Assembly: GCA_027365565.1 (NCBI GenBank)
Contig: DAHXMI010000006.1
Span: 29,195-93,194 of the forward strand
From: JAMCYG01 sp027365565
GTDB taxonomy: Archaea; Micrarchaeota; Micrarchaeia; Micrarchaeales; Micrarchaeaceae
Direction of reading: 5' to 3'
Length of the DNA stretch: 64,000 nucleotides
Shown: piece by piece, positions 42,201 to 49,504 of the stretch
Numbering within the stretch: position 1 is the first letter of the stretch
Layout of the letters: every line of letters starts with the position of its first letter
The notes under the pieces: generated by a model
What the model was told of the DNA's origin: nothing
Seen by the model: the letters and a program-made list of their open reading frames with translations, nothing else
The model's database searches: none
Made by a program: the position numbers and the translations under genes

Positions 42201-42536
42201 ATGAACAACAATGGCAAAAACGAAGAGAGGAATGGTAGGGGCAAATACCAACTGCTCATAACCAACCAGGGAAAGAGGTTCTTCAAGATGTACCTTGCAG
42301 GTGCAAGGAACGAGGTGAACCTCGACGAACTGGCCGACAGGGTCATGCGCCTGAACAGCGTCGCGGAGGTCTTCATAACGACAGCGAGCGCAGATGACGC
42401 GATCCTTCTGAAGACACGGTTCAAGGATGGAATGGAGCCACAGAATGTGGTTACCTACATTGGCAATCGCATCGGCACGAAGTTCGGCCGCATTGCCGAT
42501 ATGTCGATGACGACGAACTACAGGGCGAAGAGGTGA
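42201..42536 (+). CDS. Small orphan protein, possible RAM/ferredoxin-like fold
   Basis: Not recognised. The 111 residues from ATG 42201 (GGAGGAG upstream) begin with an Asn/Lys/Arg-rich tail, then KYQLLITNQGKRFFKMYLAG, DELADRVMRLNSVAEVFITT, DAILLKTRFKDGMEPQNVV and IGTKFGRIADMSMTTNYRA. The pattern of a helix ending in a value-rich strand and then LLKTRF resembles half of an Lrp/AsnC effector domain, but this is only a pattern impression. It sits divergently from the double Lrp-like gene. Confidence 0.5.
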   Translation: MNNNGKNEERNGRGKYQLLITNQGKRFFKMYLAGARNEVNLDELADRVMRLNSVAEVFITTASADDAILLKTRFKDGMEPQNVVTYIGNRIGTKFGRIADMSMTTNYRAKR

Positions 42537-42542
42537 GTGGAG

Positions 42543-42755
42543 ATGTACAACATGGCAAACTACAAGGAATCAGAGCAGGAAAGGAGAACCACTGATGCGT
42601 ACAAGAGTCCGATCCAGAAGCTTCTCGAGGATCCCAACATAAGGATCGTCACGGACGTGCCTGGCCTTTCATGGCATGTCGAGTACAAAGTCAAACCTCA
42701 GGAAAAGAAGGGTTTGATAAAAAGACTGTTTTTGAGGGGTAGGGGATTGAGATAG
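42543..42755 (+). CDS. Small orphan protein downstream of 42201 gene
   Basis: Not recognised. The 70 residues (from ATG 42543, GAGGTGA upstream) are charged, with NYKESEQERRTTDAYKSPIQ, NIRIVTDVPGLSWHVEYKVK and a basic Arg/Lys C-terminus GLIKRLFLRGRGLR. It begins 6 bases after the previous stop, so the two are likely co-translated. The basic end suggests binding to nucleic acid or membrane. Confidence 0.45.
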   Translation: MYNMANYKESEQERRTTDAYKSPIQKLLEDPNIRIVTDVPGLSWHVEYKVKPQEKKGLIKRLFLRGRGLR

Positions 42756-42763
42756 CCGTGTAA

Positions 42764-43306
42764 TTACGGCTTTCCCTTACCTTCCTCAGCTGTTTTGTTG
42801 TCGCTATCGCCCTGTCCCTTGTTCTCCATGAGCTTCTTGCCCATCTCTATCCTGTTCTCTATCTGCTTCTCTATGTTCTGCAGGTCCTCCGGCTTAAGCA
42901 CGCGCTCCAGCATGAACTTTGAGTAGCCGAGAGACAGCTGCGACAGGTCCACCAGCATGGATTGAAGGTCGTTCACGTTGAGCTTCATCTCCTTCATCGG
43001 TTTTACTATCTCCACACCCGCAGGCGCGTAGTTGAACGCTATGCTCACCAGCGCGAAGAAGTTTTTGACGAGCAGGGTTACCTCTGCGCTTGTCACGAAT
43101 ATCCCCTTGTTCTCGAGTGGCTCTTCGACTGCGCCGTAGCAGTAGATCACGCCGTTCTCCTTGAGGAGGTGCTTGTTTATCAGGTCGACCATAAGAGGCT
43201 GGAGCTGGTCCTTTTCCTTGCTCTGCATGTCAAAGTACATCTTGACGAGCACCCCTCCCTTCGCAATCGCCTCTTCCGTTACCGCTTCTACCTCAGATTT
43301 AGCCAT
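42764..43306 (-). CDS. Conserved-looking orphan, 180 residues
   Basis: Not recognised. The first half looks alpha/beta (GGVLVKMYFDMQSKEKDQLQ, NKHLLKENGVIYCYGAVEEP, GIFVTSAEVTLLVKNFFALV) and the second half is helical (MKEMKLNVNDLQSMLVDLSQ onward). The tail is charged and disordered. No signal peptide or membrane helix is clear. It is convergent with the small orphan pair and precedes HisRS on the same strand, 26 bases after the hisS start region. A link to tRNA charging cannot be inferred. Confidence 0.6.
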   Translation of the reverse strand: MAKSEVEAVTEEAIAKGGVLVKMYFDMQSKEKDQLQPLMVDLINKHLLKENGVIYCYGAVEEPLENKGIFVTSAEVTLLVKNFFALVSIAFNYAPAGVEIVKPMKEMKLNVNDLQSMLVDLSQLSLGYSKFMLERVLKPEDLQNIEKQIENRIEMGKKLMENKGQGDSDNKTAEEGKGKP

Positions 43307-43332
43307 ATAATCACGTGTGTCGTGTGTAAACG

Positions 43333-44610
43333 TTATTCTTTCCTCAGCCTGGCGACCGCCTCTTCGACCGAGAGCAGCTCCTCGCTGCCCGAAGAGAGGT
43401 CCCTGAGCTTGAGCTTGCCCTGCTTCTCTTCCTCATTGCCTATTATTATCGCGTAGCTGAAGTGAAGCGAGTTAGCATATGCAAGCTGGTTCGCGAGGTT
43501 CTTGCCTGCAAGATTTATGTCGATGTTCAGCCCCTTTGCCCTTAGGTCGTTGGCGACCGTGAGCGCGTACTTGAAGTTGTCCTCCTTGACGTACACGACG
43601 AAGGCGGCCGCGTAAGTGTAGATCGGCGCGCTCTCATATCCGAGCGAATCCATGACCCTGTCGATGCCTATCGATATTCCGACTGCAGGAAGCTCCTTCC
43701 CGGCCCACTTCCCTATCAGGTTGTCGTACCTACCGCCGCTGCCCATCGAATACTTCATGGCGCCCTTCTTCTCCATGGTCTCGAACACTACACCAGTATA
43801 ATAATCTAAACCTCTCGCCGTAGAGAAGTCCACCTCAATCTCGCCGTTGAGCTTGTACATGCTAATGAGGTCGAGCAGCTCGCGCAGCTCCTTCACCGAC
43901 TCCTTATCGTTCACTATGCTTTCCGCGTAATCCAGCTTTTCCGCATTAATGCCCTCCTTGGTTATAAACGCCATCACGCCGTCCACGCTCTCCTCCTTCA
44001 GCCCGAGCTTGAGCAGCTCCGCGGTCACGCCATCCTTTCCAATCTTGTCGAGCTTGTCTATGGCGCGAATCGCCTTTACCTGGAGGTCGTCAGCCACTCC
44101 GAACGCGGCGAGTGCGCCGTTGAGGATTCTCCTGTCGTTTATCCGCACCATATAGCTGATTCCAAGCTTGTCGTATGCTGTCATAGCCGCAGCGAGTACC
44201 TCTGCATCGGTCACTACCCTCTTACCGCCGACTATGTCCACGTCCGCCTGCGTTATCTCCCTGTACCTGTTCTTCTGCGGTTCGTCCAGTCGCCATACCT
44301 TGCCTATCTGGTACCTCTTGAATGGCAAGGGCAGCTGCTGGTGCATCGCCATGAACCTCGCAAGCGAGACCGTCTGGTCGAACCTGAGGCCCAAATTCTC
44401 CACATTGATCTCGAACAGCTCTTTCTGGTTATCCTCGCCGAGGGCCTTGTCCCCCTTTAACAGGGCGAGCGACTCGATATAGGGCGTGTCTATCTCGTAA
44501 AATCCGAATGACTGGTAGACATTCTCTATTATCTTTATTACCCTGCTCCTGAAAAGTGCCTCGTTCGGAAGCAGGTCCTTCACTCCCCTCGGGAAAGGTA
44601 CATCGGCCAT
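43333..44610 (-). CDS. hisS: Histidyl-tRNA synthetase
   Basis: Charges tRNA-His. The 425 residues begin at ATG 44610 (MADVPFPRGVKDLLP), typical of class II HisRS. Motif 2 reads FKRYQIGKVWRLDEPQKNRYRE to ADVDIVG; the histidine-binding loop is STARGLDYYTGVVFE; motif 3 is AVGISIGIDRVMDSL. An anticodon-binding domain ends the protein. An in-frame ATG at 44646 would add 12 residues not typical of the family. Confidence 0.95.
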   Translation of the reverse strand: MADVPFPRGVKDLLPNEALFRSRVIKIIENVYQSFGFYEIDTPYIESLALLKGDKALGEDNQKELFEINVENLGLRFDQTVSLARFMAMHQQLPLPFKRYQIGKVWRLDEPQKNRYREITQADVDIVGGKRVVTDAEVLAAAMTAYDKLGISYMVRINDRRILNGALAAFGVADDLQVKAIRAIDKLDKIGKDGVTAELLKLGLKEESVDGVMAFITKEGINAEKLDYAESIVNDKESVKELRELLDLISMYKLNGEIEVDFSTARGLDYYTGVVFETMEKKGAMKYSMGSGGRYDNLIGKWAGKELPAVGISIGIDRVMDSLGYESAPIYTYAAAFVVYVKEDNFKYALTVANDLRAKGLNIDINLAGKNLANQLAYANSLHFSYAIIIGNEEEKQGKLKLRDLSSGSEELLSVEEAVARLRKE

Positions 44611-44709
44611 CGGATCAGCTGCAGTAAGAAGATAGTTGCACTCCAATCATAATAAAGCTTTTCTACGCGCGCGAATGGAAGAAATAGTCCGGAACGCACT
44701 CGCGTTCCA

Positions 44710-45030
44710 TCAGATATTGCCCTTTATCCATTCGACTAGCATCTTCTTGGGTATGGCGCCGACGTTCTCCGCCTTCACGTTGCCGCCGACCATTATCAGA
44801 GTGGTCGGTATGCTCATTATGTCGTACTTTGTGGCTATGTTCTGGTTGTCGTCCACGTTTATCTTCACGAACTTTGCCTTTCCGTCGAACTCCTTCGAAG
44901 CCTCCTCTATCTCCGGGGAGTACATCCTGCAAGGGCCGCACCACTCCGCCCACATGTCTATGATAACAGGTATCTTTGATTGAACCACTTCCTTCTCGAA
45001 GTTATCCTCGTTTACGTCTATCATACTCAT
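44710..45030 (-). CDS. trxA: Thioredoxin
   Basis: A 106-residue thioredoxin with active site MWAEWCGPCRMYSPE, INVDDNQNIATKYDIMSIPT including the cis-Pro, and GAIPKK. It reduces disulfides in cytosolic proteins. A second ATG two codons in is also possible. It is transcribed away from the histone unit, with a gap of about 230 bases that also carries the sRNA described below. Confidence 0.95.
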   Translation of the reverse strand: MSMIDVNEDNFEKEVVQSKIPVIIDMWAEWCGPCRMYSPEIEEASKEFDGKAKFVKINVDDNQNIATKYDIMSIPTTLIMVGGNVKAENVGAIPKKMLVEWIKGNI

Positions 45031-45154
45031 ATTTCAGCACCTATGTTTGCATGCCAACCAAGGGGTCGCAATGCGTTATTATGTGGTCGCTTACAAATTT
45101 AAAGCTGACGCATGCATATGCTACGCAGCGGTAAAGCCGTGCCGGTCATGAAAG

Positions 45155-45163
45155 AAATATAAT
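45155..45163 (+). promoter_or_regulatory. TATA box for sRNA-histone transcript
   Basis: AAATATAAT lies about 26 bases upstream of 45185, which is the beginning of box C of the sRNA. So the promoter appears to start transcription at the sRNA and to continue into the histone gene. Confidence 0.5.
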
Positions 45164-45182
45164 CCTTTAATGCAAAGCAGTT

Positions 45183-45241
45183 GTAGTGATGAAGAAAAGG
45201 TCCTGAGCAAACGCTGTGATGAGGATCTTGAGTACTGATAT
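45183..45241 (+). ncRNA. Box C/D guide sRNA in the histone leader
   Basis: All four boxes are perfect and correctly ordered: box C GTGATGA (45186-45192), box D' CTGA (45203-45206), box C' GTGATGA (45216-45222), box D CTGA (45235-45238). Guides are AGAAAAGGTC (10 bases) before D' and GGATCTTGAGTA (12 bases) before D. By the five-nucleotide rule the D guide directs 2'-O-methylation of C34 of a Leu tRNA anticodon loop (target ACTCAAGATCC, fitting tRNA-Leu(CAA)). The D' guide predicts a U in GACCUUUUCU; its target is not in view. Confidence 0.88.
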
Positions 45242-45258
45242 AACACGGAGGCAATCCG

Positions 45259-45468
45259 ATGTCGAAGATACCTAAGAGCGCGATAAAGAAGCTTGTCAAG
45301 AAGAAGGGCGTAGTGGTAAGCGACGAGGCAGCCGGCGCGATCGCAAGCATACTTGAGGCGAAGGCAGCCGAGATAGCGAGATATGCAGTCGCTAGGGCCA
45401 AGAAGAAGGGGAGGAACTCCATTCTGGGCGAGGACGTCGACACCTACAAGATAAAGCACGGTGGCTGA
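45259..45468 (+). CDS. Archaeal histone
   Basis: A 69-residue histone fold: IPKSAIKKLVKKKGVVVSDE (helix 1 and loop), AAGAIASILEAKAAEIARYAVARAKKKGR (helix 2) and NSILGEDVDTYKIKHG (loop and helix 3). It would dimerise and wrap DNA. The ribosome site GGAGGCAATCC precedes ATG 45259. The box C/D sRNA ends about 18 bases upstream, and the next gene's GTG or ATG start overlaps or abuts the stop, so three elements may share one transcript. Confidence 0.9.
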   Translation: MSKIPKSAIKKLVKKKGVVVSDEAAGAIASILEAKAAEIARYAVARAKKKGRNSILGEDVDTYKIKHGG

Positions 45469-45469
45469 G

Positions 45470-46024
45470 ATGAAGGCTTACGAGTCTCACGGGCCGAACG
45501 GCGAGATAAGGTTCGACTACTCCCACAACGGCAAGGATTATACCGCGCTGCTGGAGCAGATCGGCGGCGGCCTGCTCTACTCCAAGTTCGATAGCGAAGG
45601 CGTTACGCTGTTCCGCTCTCTTGAAAAGGCGCATGGAAGCGCGCCTTCCTCGGCCTTCCTGAAGGAGATAGTATCCATAGAAATCAACGGGGAGGTGGAA
45701 ACGGTAGGGGCAGAGTATTCCCCTGTCAGGATAAAAAGGAGCTGTCCTGCCTGCGGTAGTGCATCATTGGAAAGGAACAAAACGCTCTCAGGCCCCGGCA
45801 ATGGCGGCGCACCTGCAGTTCCAAGATACAGGTGTGCGGCGTGCGGGCAGGAATGCTACCACGTGGGCGACGAGTACTTGGCTGGAATAGTAAAGGACAA
45901 TGCAGCACTATTCTCCGACGAGGAAAGGAAGGAGTTGGAGAAGGATCCTGAAGGGTTCATGAAGGAACTGAAGGAGTACACCTCAAGGATATTCGCCACG
46001 AAGAACGTAAAAAGGATTATATAG
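45470..46024 (+). CDS. Zinc-ribbon protein, unknown function
   Basis: Not a named family. The 184 residues begin at ATG 45470, two bases after the histone stop, with GGTGGCTGAG just upstream. A central zinc ribbon CPACG...CAACG (about residues 92-125) is preceded by a beta-rich domain and followed by a helical charged tail. The tight coupling to the histone gene suggests a chromatin, RNA or translation role, but that is only context. Confidence 0.65.
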   Translation: MKAYESHGPNGEIRFDYSHNGKDYTALLEQIGGGLLYSKFDSEGVTLFRSLEKAHGSAPSSAFLKEIVSIEINGEVETVGAEYSPVRIKRSCPACGSASLERNKTLSGPGNGGAPAVPRYRCAACGQECYHVGDEYLAGIVKDNAALFSDEERKELEKDPEGFMKELKEYTSRIFATKNVKRII

Positions 46025-46075
46025 TTATCAACTGCTTGGTATAAGTGCAATCGAGTCGATGCGTTGGTGTAATAC

Positions 46076-46321
46076 ATGGCAATAATGCTTTCAGAACTGT
46101 ACGGCAAGGACATAATCAGCAACTCCGGCAAGAGGATGGGGAAGGTGGAGGACATAATACTCGACTTCGAGTCGGGGGTCGTCTCCGCGCTGCTGCTGCA
46201 GAAGGTCGACAACATAATAAGGAGCGAAAAGACCTCGTTGCAGCTCAGGAAGAACAGTGTAAACTACTCCAGGGTAAAGAACGTGTCGGAGACGGTAATC
46301 GTCAGCGAGAGCGAAAAGTGA
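46076..46321 (+). CDS. PRC-barrel domain protein
   Basis: An 81-residue stand-alone PRC barrel: LSELYGKDIISNSGKRMGKV, EDIILDFESGVVSALLL, VKNVSETVIVSE. The GKxIIxxxGxxxGxVxDIxxD pattern is clear. Such small archaeal PRC proteins are abundant and associate with cell-division or RNA-related proteins in some lineages. No partner can be seen from context alone. Confidence 0.87.
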   Translation: MAIMLSELYGKDIISNSGKRMGKVEDIILDFESGVVSALLLQKVDNIIRSEKTSLQLRKNSVNYSRVKNVSETVIVSESEK

Positions 46322-46402
46322 GCGCAGCGGTTTCTAGGGGAGCGGCTACGCTGCACCTTGACTGATAAAAAGAACAAGGAACAGGGAAAGTAAAGCCGCC
46401 AG

Positions 46403-46534
46403 TCAGTCTGTTGATACTTCCCTGGCTATGCGCGAGCGCTCCTTGATGAGGACCTTGCCTCCGCAGAACTCACACCTGACGAAGTTCTTCACTTCCTTTA
46501 TCTTCTTGCCGCATTTCTTGCATATGTAAGCCAT
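46403..46534 (-). CDS. rpoP: RNA polymerase subunit P (Rpo12)
   Basis: A 43-residue zinc protein read directly: MAYICKKCGKKIKEVKNFVR then CEFCGGKVLIKERSRIAREV. The two CxxC pairs and the GGKVLIKERS stretch match archaeal RpoP, the Rpb12-like subunit that helps assemble the D-L-N-P platform. It lies at the end of the exosome-proteasome superoperon, where it is found in most archaea, after an intervening orphan gene. Confidence 0.93.
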   Translation of the reverse strand: MAYICKKCGKKIKEVKNFVRCEFCGGKVLIKERSRIAREVSTD

Positions 46535-46543
46535 GGTATCGCC

Positions 46544-46996
46544 TTATTTCTTCCCGTTCTTACGCGCCGGGCCCTTAGCCGCGCTGTCGCTTTCCGGTGC
46601 GTTGACAACTACCGTGCCGTTCCTGACGCTGCCTCTCAGCCATCCGGCGAAGCTCTTGTGCACCGCGTTGGTGTCCGTGTTGATCACGCTCGTCTTGAGG
46701 TACTGCTCATCATTCGCCTCTACCTCCTTCCTGTACTCGCTCATCTCTGCGTACTGCACCTCCATCCAGTGTATCCTACCCTCAAGGTACTCCTTTATCA
46801 CGTCCTTTGTAGGCGGAAGCGAGGTGAAACCGAAGACGAAGCCGCCGCACCAATAGAGCGGCATGTTGCCTTGCGGGGTAACCCTGCTCCTTATGAGCTC
46901 CTTCATGTCGGACTTTATCACGTCGTGCACCACCAGCTCCTTTATCGGCGAGTACACGATGTTTACCTTCCCGTTATCGTCGTTCAATGTGATCAT
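46544..46996 (-). CDS. Orphan protein between eL43 and RpoP
   Basis: Not recognised. The 150 residues from ATG 46996 read MITLNDDNGKVNIVYSPIKE, then VVHDVIKSDMKELIRSRVTP, NMPLYWCGGFVFGFTSLPPT, a helical middle and a Lys-rich tail. A longer in-frame GTG start near 47038 directly after the eL43 stop is possible. In most archaea a Brix-domain or Pcc1 gene lies near this position; this sequence resembles neither. Being inside the exosome/RNA-polymerase operon suggests a role in RNA handling. Confidence 0.6.
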   Translation of the reverse strand: MITLNDDNGKVNIVYSPIKELVVHDVIKSDMKELIRSRVTPQGNMPLYWCGGFVFGFTSLPPTKDVIKEYLEGRIHWMEVQYAEMSEYRKEVEANDEQYLKTSVINTDTNAVHKSFAGWLRGSVRNGTVVVNAPESDSAAKGPARKNGKK

Positions 46997-47034
46997 CGAT
47001 TTCGATTGTGCTGTACTAATCCCTCTTCTCACTT

Positions 47035-47280
47035 TCACTTGCTCTGCTTGGCGAGGTCGTCTATGAGCCTCACCGCAAGCTCGCCAGCTGGCGTCCTCAT
47101 CATGTACGCTCCGCCAGCATACGTCGTTCCGCAGTGCTTGCACTTCCATATGCTGGTGCTTATCCTCTTCACCGTGAGCCTTCCGCACACGTCGCACTTG
47201 TACTTCGACCTCTTCTCCGCTATGACGGACGCATTCCTCTTTCTTATACTTCTACCGTACCTTATACTAGCGTTAGCCAT
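47035..47280 (-). CDS. rpl37ae: Ribosomal protein eL43 (L37Ae)
   Basis: An 81-residue zinc-ribbon ribosomal protein: YGRSIRKRNASVIAEKRSKY, CDVCGRLTVKRISTSIWKCKHCGTTYAGGAYM (in two CxxC pairs), ending with TPAGE. It lies 5 bases after rrp42 and belongs to the conserved exosome-eL43-rpoP order. Confidence 0.94.
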   Translation of the reverse strand: MANASIRYGRSIRKRNASVIAEKRSKYKCDVCGRLTVKRISTSIWKCKHCGTTYAGGAYMMRTPAGELAVRLIDDLAKQSK

Positions 47281-47285
47281 CTACA

Positions 47286-48062
47286 TCACTGCTCTATTGC
47301 CCTCTTCAGCTCTGCGTGCTTCTCGAGGGATATCCTAGATAGTTCCTCTACTTCATCAATATTAAAGCTTCCGCTCTTGCCCTTCTGCATCGCGCGTATG
47401 ACGCTGCCGTCCGTCGCGACCGTCAGCCTGGCGGACATCGCGTTCTCTTCGTCCTTGGACGGGTCGAGCACTATTTTGTCACCCAGCTTCGCGAACGTGG
47501 TCGTTGCCACTATGCTCTTCACATTGAGAGGTGTGGTGCGGTCTTCCCTGTTCGCCTCTCCATTCTCGTATTTGGGCATCTTCGTGTCCGCAAGCGCGGC
47601 CATCACTGCGATTCCGCTTGCATCGATCAGGTTGCCGTCATGGTTAAGGATGTATATGTCCGTGTAGACGTCCCAGCACTTGCCCTCTTCGAGATAAAGA
47701 CTCTCGAGGTTTATGCAGTTCGCCGCTCTGATCCCCCTGTCGACTACCCTTGCCAGCTCTATGGCTTCCGGGCTGGGGGGTCCGGGCTCGAATTCCCTCG
47801 AGGCGCCAGGCCAGTGCTCCGCTGATACTATCTGGTTGCCCTGCTCTGGTGTGTCGCTCATAGGGCTGCCGAGCATGACCTTGACGCCTGCAAGCACCTT
47901 TGTGTTGCCGAGTTCCACTTGTGCTGAGCCTTCTGCGTTCTTTATGATACCCTTAGTAATCTTCATCTCCCTGAACGCCATCAGGTCCCTCTGGTCCTGC
48001 CTCTGTCCCTTGTTCATGAGCTCCCTTACGTAGTTGCTCTTGACTATGTCTATCGCTTCCAT
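47286..48062 (-). CDS. rrp42: Exosome subunit Rrp42 (RNase PH-like, inactive ring member)
   Basis: A 258-residue RNase PH-fold subunit that forms the hexameric exosome ring with Rrp41. Seen: NKGQRQDQRDLMAFREMKIT, SAQVELGNTKVLAGVKVMLG, LYLEEGKCWDVYTDIYILNHDG, IVLDPSKDEENAMSARLTVA. The start ATG 48062 has GGTGAAAAC upstream and lies 4 bases after the rrp41 stop. Rrp42 lacks the phosphate-binding arginine of Rrp41 and serves RNA binding. Confidence 0.93.
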   Translation of the reverse strand: MEAIDIVKSNYVRELMNKGQRQDQRDLMAFREMKITKGIIKNAEGSAQVELGNTKVLAGVKVMLGSPMSDTPEQGNQIVSAEHWPGASREFEPGPPSPEAIELARVVDRGIRAANCINLESLYLEEGKCWDVYTDIYILNHDGNLIDASGIAVMAALADTKMPKYENGEANREDRTTPLNVKSIVATTTFAKLGDKIVLDPSKDEENAMSARLTVATDGSVIRAMQKGKSGSFNIDEVEELSRISLEKHAELKRAIEQ

Positions 48063-48066
48063 GTTT

Positions 48067-48861
48067 TCACCCTGTTGTTTCCAGGCTTTCACTGCCTGTC
48101 TCAGCACCTGTTCCATTGCCCTGCTGGGTTTGCTGCCTGTCCGAATAGAACCTCTTCAGCGCGTCCTGCTGCGCTGCGCTTATCGTCTTTCCTGCGTCGA
48201 TGACATGCTGTATTCCGGCCCTAAGCTCCTGCAGGCTGAGACTGCCGTCCATCTGCAGCAGCAGTATGTCACCGTTCTTAGGGGATATCGCCATCGGCAT
48301 GTCGCAGTCCGAGTAGTTATCCTCCTTCATGTCGAGATCGAGAATGATGCTGTCGCCGACCTTGCCGAAGCTGACCGCATATATGAGGTCCTTCATCGGT
48401 ATGCCTGCGTTTGCCAGCGCGACAGATGCCGCGGTTATTCCTGCAGCCCTCGTTCCGCCATCGCTCTGCAATATCTCGATATAGATGTCTATCTCAGTGC
48501 CAGGGAACTCGTTGAGAAGCACGACGTTCTCGAACGCCTCTCTGGTGACCTTCGATATCTCCGTCGCGCGCCTGTTCGGTCCAGTCCTGCCGTGGTCCGA
48601 CAGCCCGGAGAAAGGCGCCATCTCATACCTGCACTTTATCACCGCCTTCGTCGGGTCGGCTGTGTGCTTCGGCTTGGCCTCCGTCGGCCCGTACACTGCG
48701 GCTATTACGCGGTTGTTGCCCCATTCCAAGTACGCTGACCCGTCCGCATTCTTTACTACGCCGGCCGTCAGCTTTATTGGCGTCCTCAGCTCTATGAGAT
48801 CTCTTCCGTCAAGCCTCTTTCCATTCTTCAGCAGTTCTGGTCTGTTCTTTAATGATGCCAA
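48067..48861 (-). CDS. rrp41: Exosome subunit Rrp41 (phosphorolytic RNase PH)
   Basis: The catalytic ring subunit. Conserved parts are GKRLDGRDLIELRTPIKLTA, GSAYLEWGNNRVIAAVYGPT, RCRYEMAPFS-type CRYEMAPFSGLSDHGRTGPN, and the FPGTEIDIYIEILQSDGGTR active-site strand with Asp residues. The start is placed at TTG 48861, 4 bases after GGTGAG and 1 base from the rrp4 stop; GTG at 48870 would overlap it by 8. A Gln/Gly-rich tail of about 25 residues ends the protein. Confidence 0.93.
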   Translation of the reverse strand: MASLKNRPELLKNGKRLDGRDLIELRTPIKLTAGVVKNADGSAYLEWGNNRVIAAVYGPTEAKPKHTADPTKAVIKCRYEMAPFSGLSDHGRTGPNRRATEISKVTREAFENVVLLNEFPGTEIDIYIEILQSDGGTRAAGITAASVALANAGIPMKDLIYAVSFGKVGDSIILDLDMKEDNYSDCDMPMAISPKNGDILLLQMDGSLSLQELRAGIQHVIDAGKTISAAQQDALKRFYSDRQQTQQGNGTGAETGSESLETTG

Positions 48862-48862
48862 A

Positions 48863-49462
48863 TTACTCACCGTTCAACATTTTTTTTATCCTCTCAGTGA
48901 GGCCCGACGTATGGGCCTCCATCTCTATCTTCCTAAGCGCGTCAATTGCCAGCTGCAGGTTTCCGTCGCTGAGCCATACCATGCCATTCATGCCGACGGA
49001 TATCTTGCACTTCGTCAGGTTCGCAATCTGGTCTATCATGGTGTTGCCCTTCCCTATCACTCTCGGGATCTTCATCGGCTTTATCTCGATTATCAGGCCC
49101 TGGCCCAACGGCCTCGGCCTCTCAAGCACGACGCTGCCCTGGCCCTCAACCCTTGCGACCGAAGCCTCTATCACGTCCCCTACTCTGAACCTGAACCTTT
49201 CATATCTACCTGAAATTATTATGCCTTCCGCGTTGCCGGAAAGGCTTACCTTGTAGGTGTCCTTCCTGCCTATCTCAGACACGACGCCTACCACCTTCTC
49301 CCCCATCCTGGGCTTCCAAGTGCCCTCGAGGGATATTATGCTCCCCGTGCCTTCGTCATAGAGGCCAACTACCTTCGAGTAGACCTTGCCGTTTTCCACG
49401 TATGTGCCATCCCTGCTCGCGGTTCTTTCAACGCTTTGTCCTGGAAAAATTATTCCTCTCAT
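48863..49462 (-). CDS. rrp4: Exosome cap subunit Rrp4 (S1 + KH)
   Basis: The 199-residue RNA-binding cap that docks on the Rrp41-Rrp42 ring. The N-terminal domain begins GIIFPGQSVERTASRDGTYV, the S1 domain runs through GEKVVGVVSEIGRKDTYKVS and GDVIEASVARVEG, and the KH domain shows IPRVIGKGNTMIDQIANLTK. It is followed without a gap by rrp41 and preceded by the SBDS gene. Confidence 0.94.
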   Translation of the reverse strand: MRGIIFPGQSVERTASRDGTYVENGKVYSKVVGLYDEGTGSIISLEGTWKPRMGEKVVGVVSEIGRKDTYKVSLSGNAEGIIISGRYERFRFRVGDVIEASVARVEGQGSVVLERPRPLGQGLIIEIKPMKIPRVIGKGNTMIDQIANLTKCKISVGMNGMVWLSDGNLQLAIDALRKIEMEAHTSGLTERIKKMLNGE

Positions 49463-49504
49463 AACATCACTACACTATCGTTTTCCTTTCTTACCTCTCT
49501 TTCC

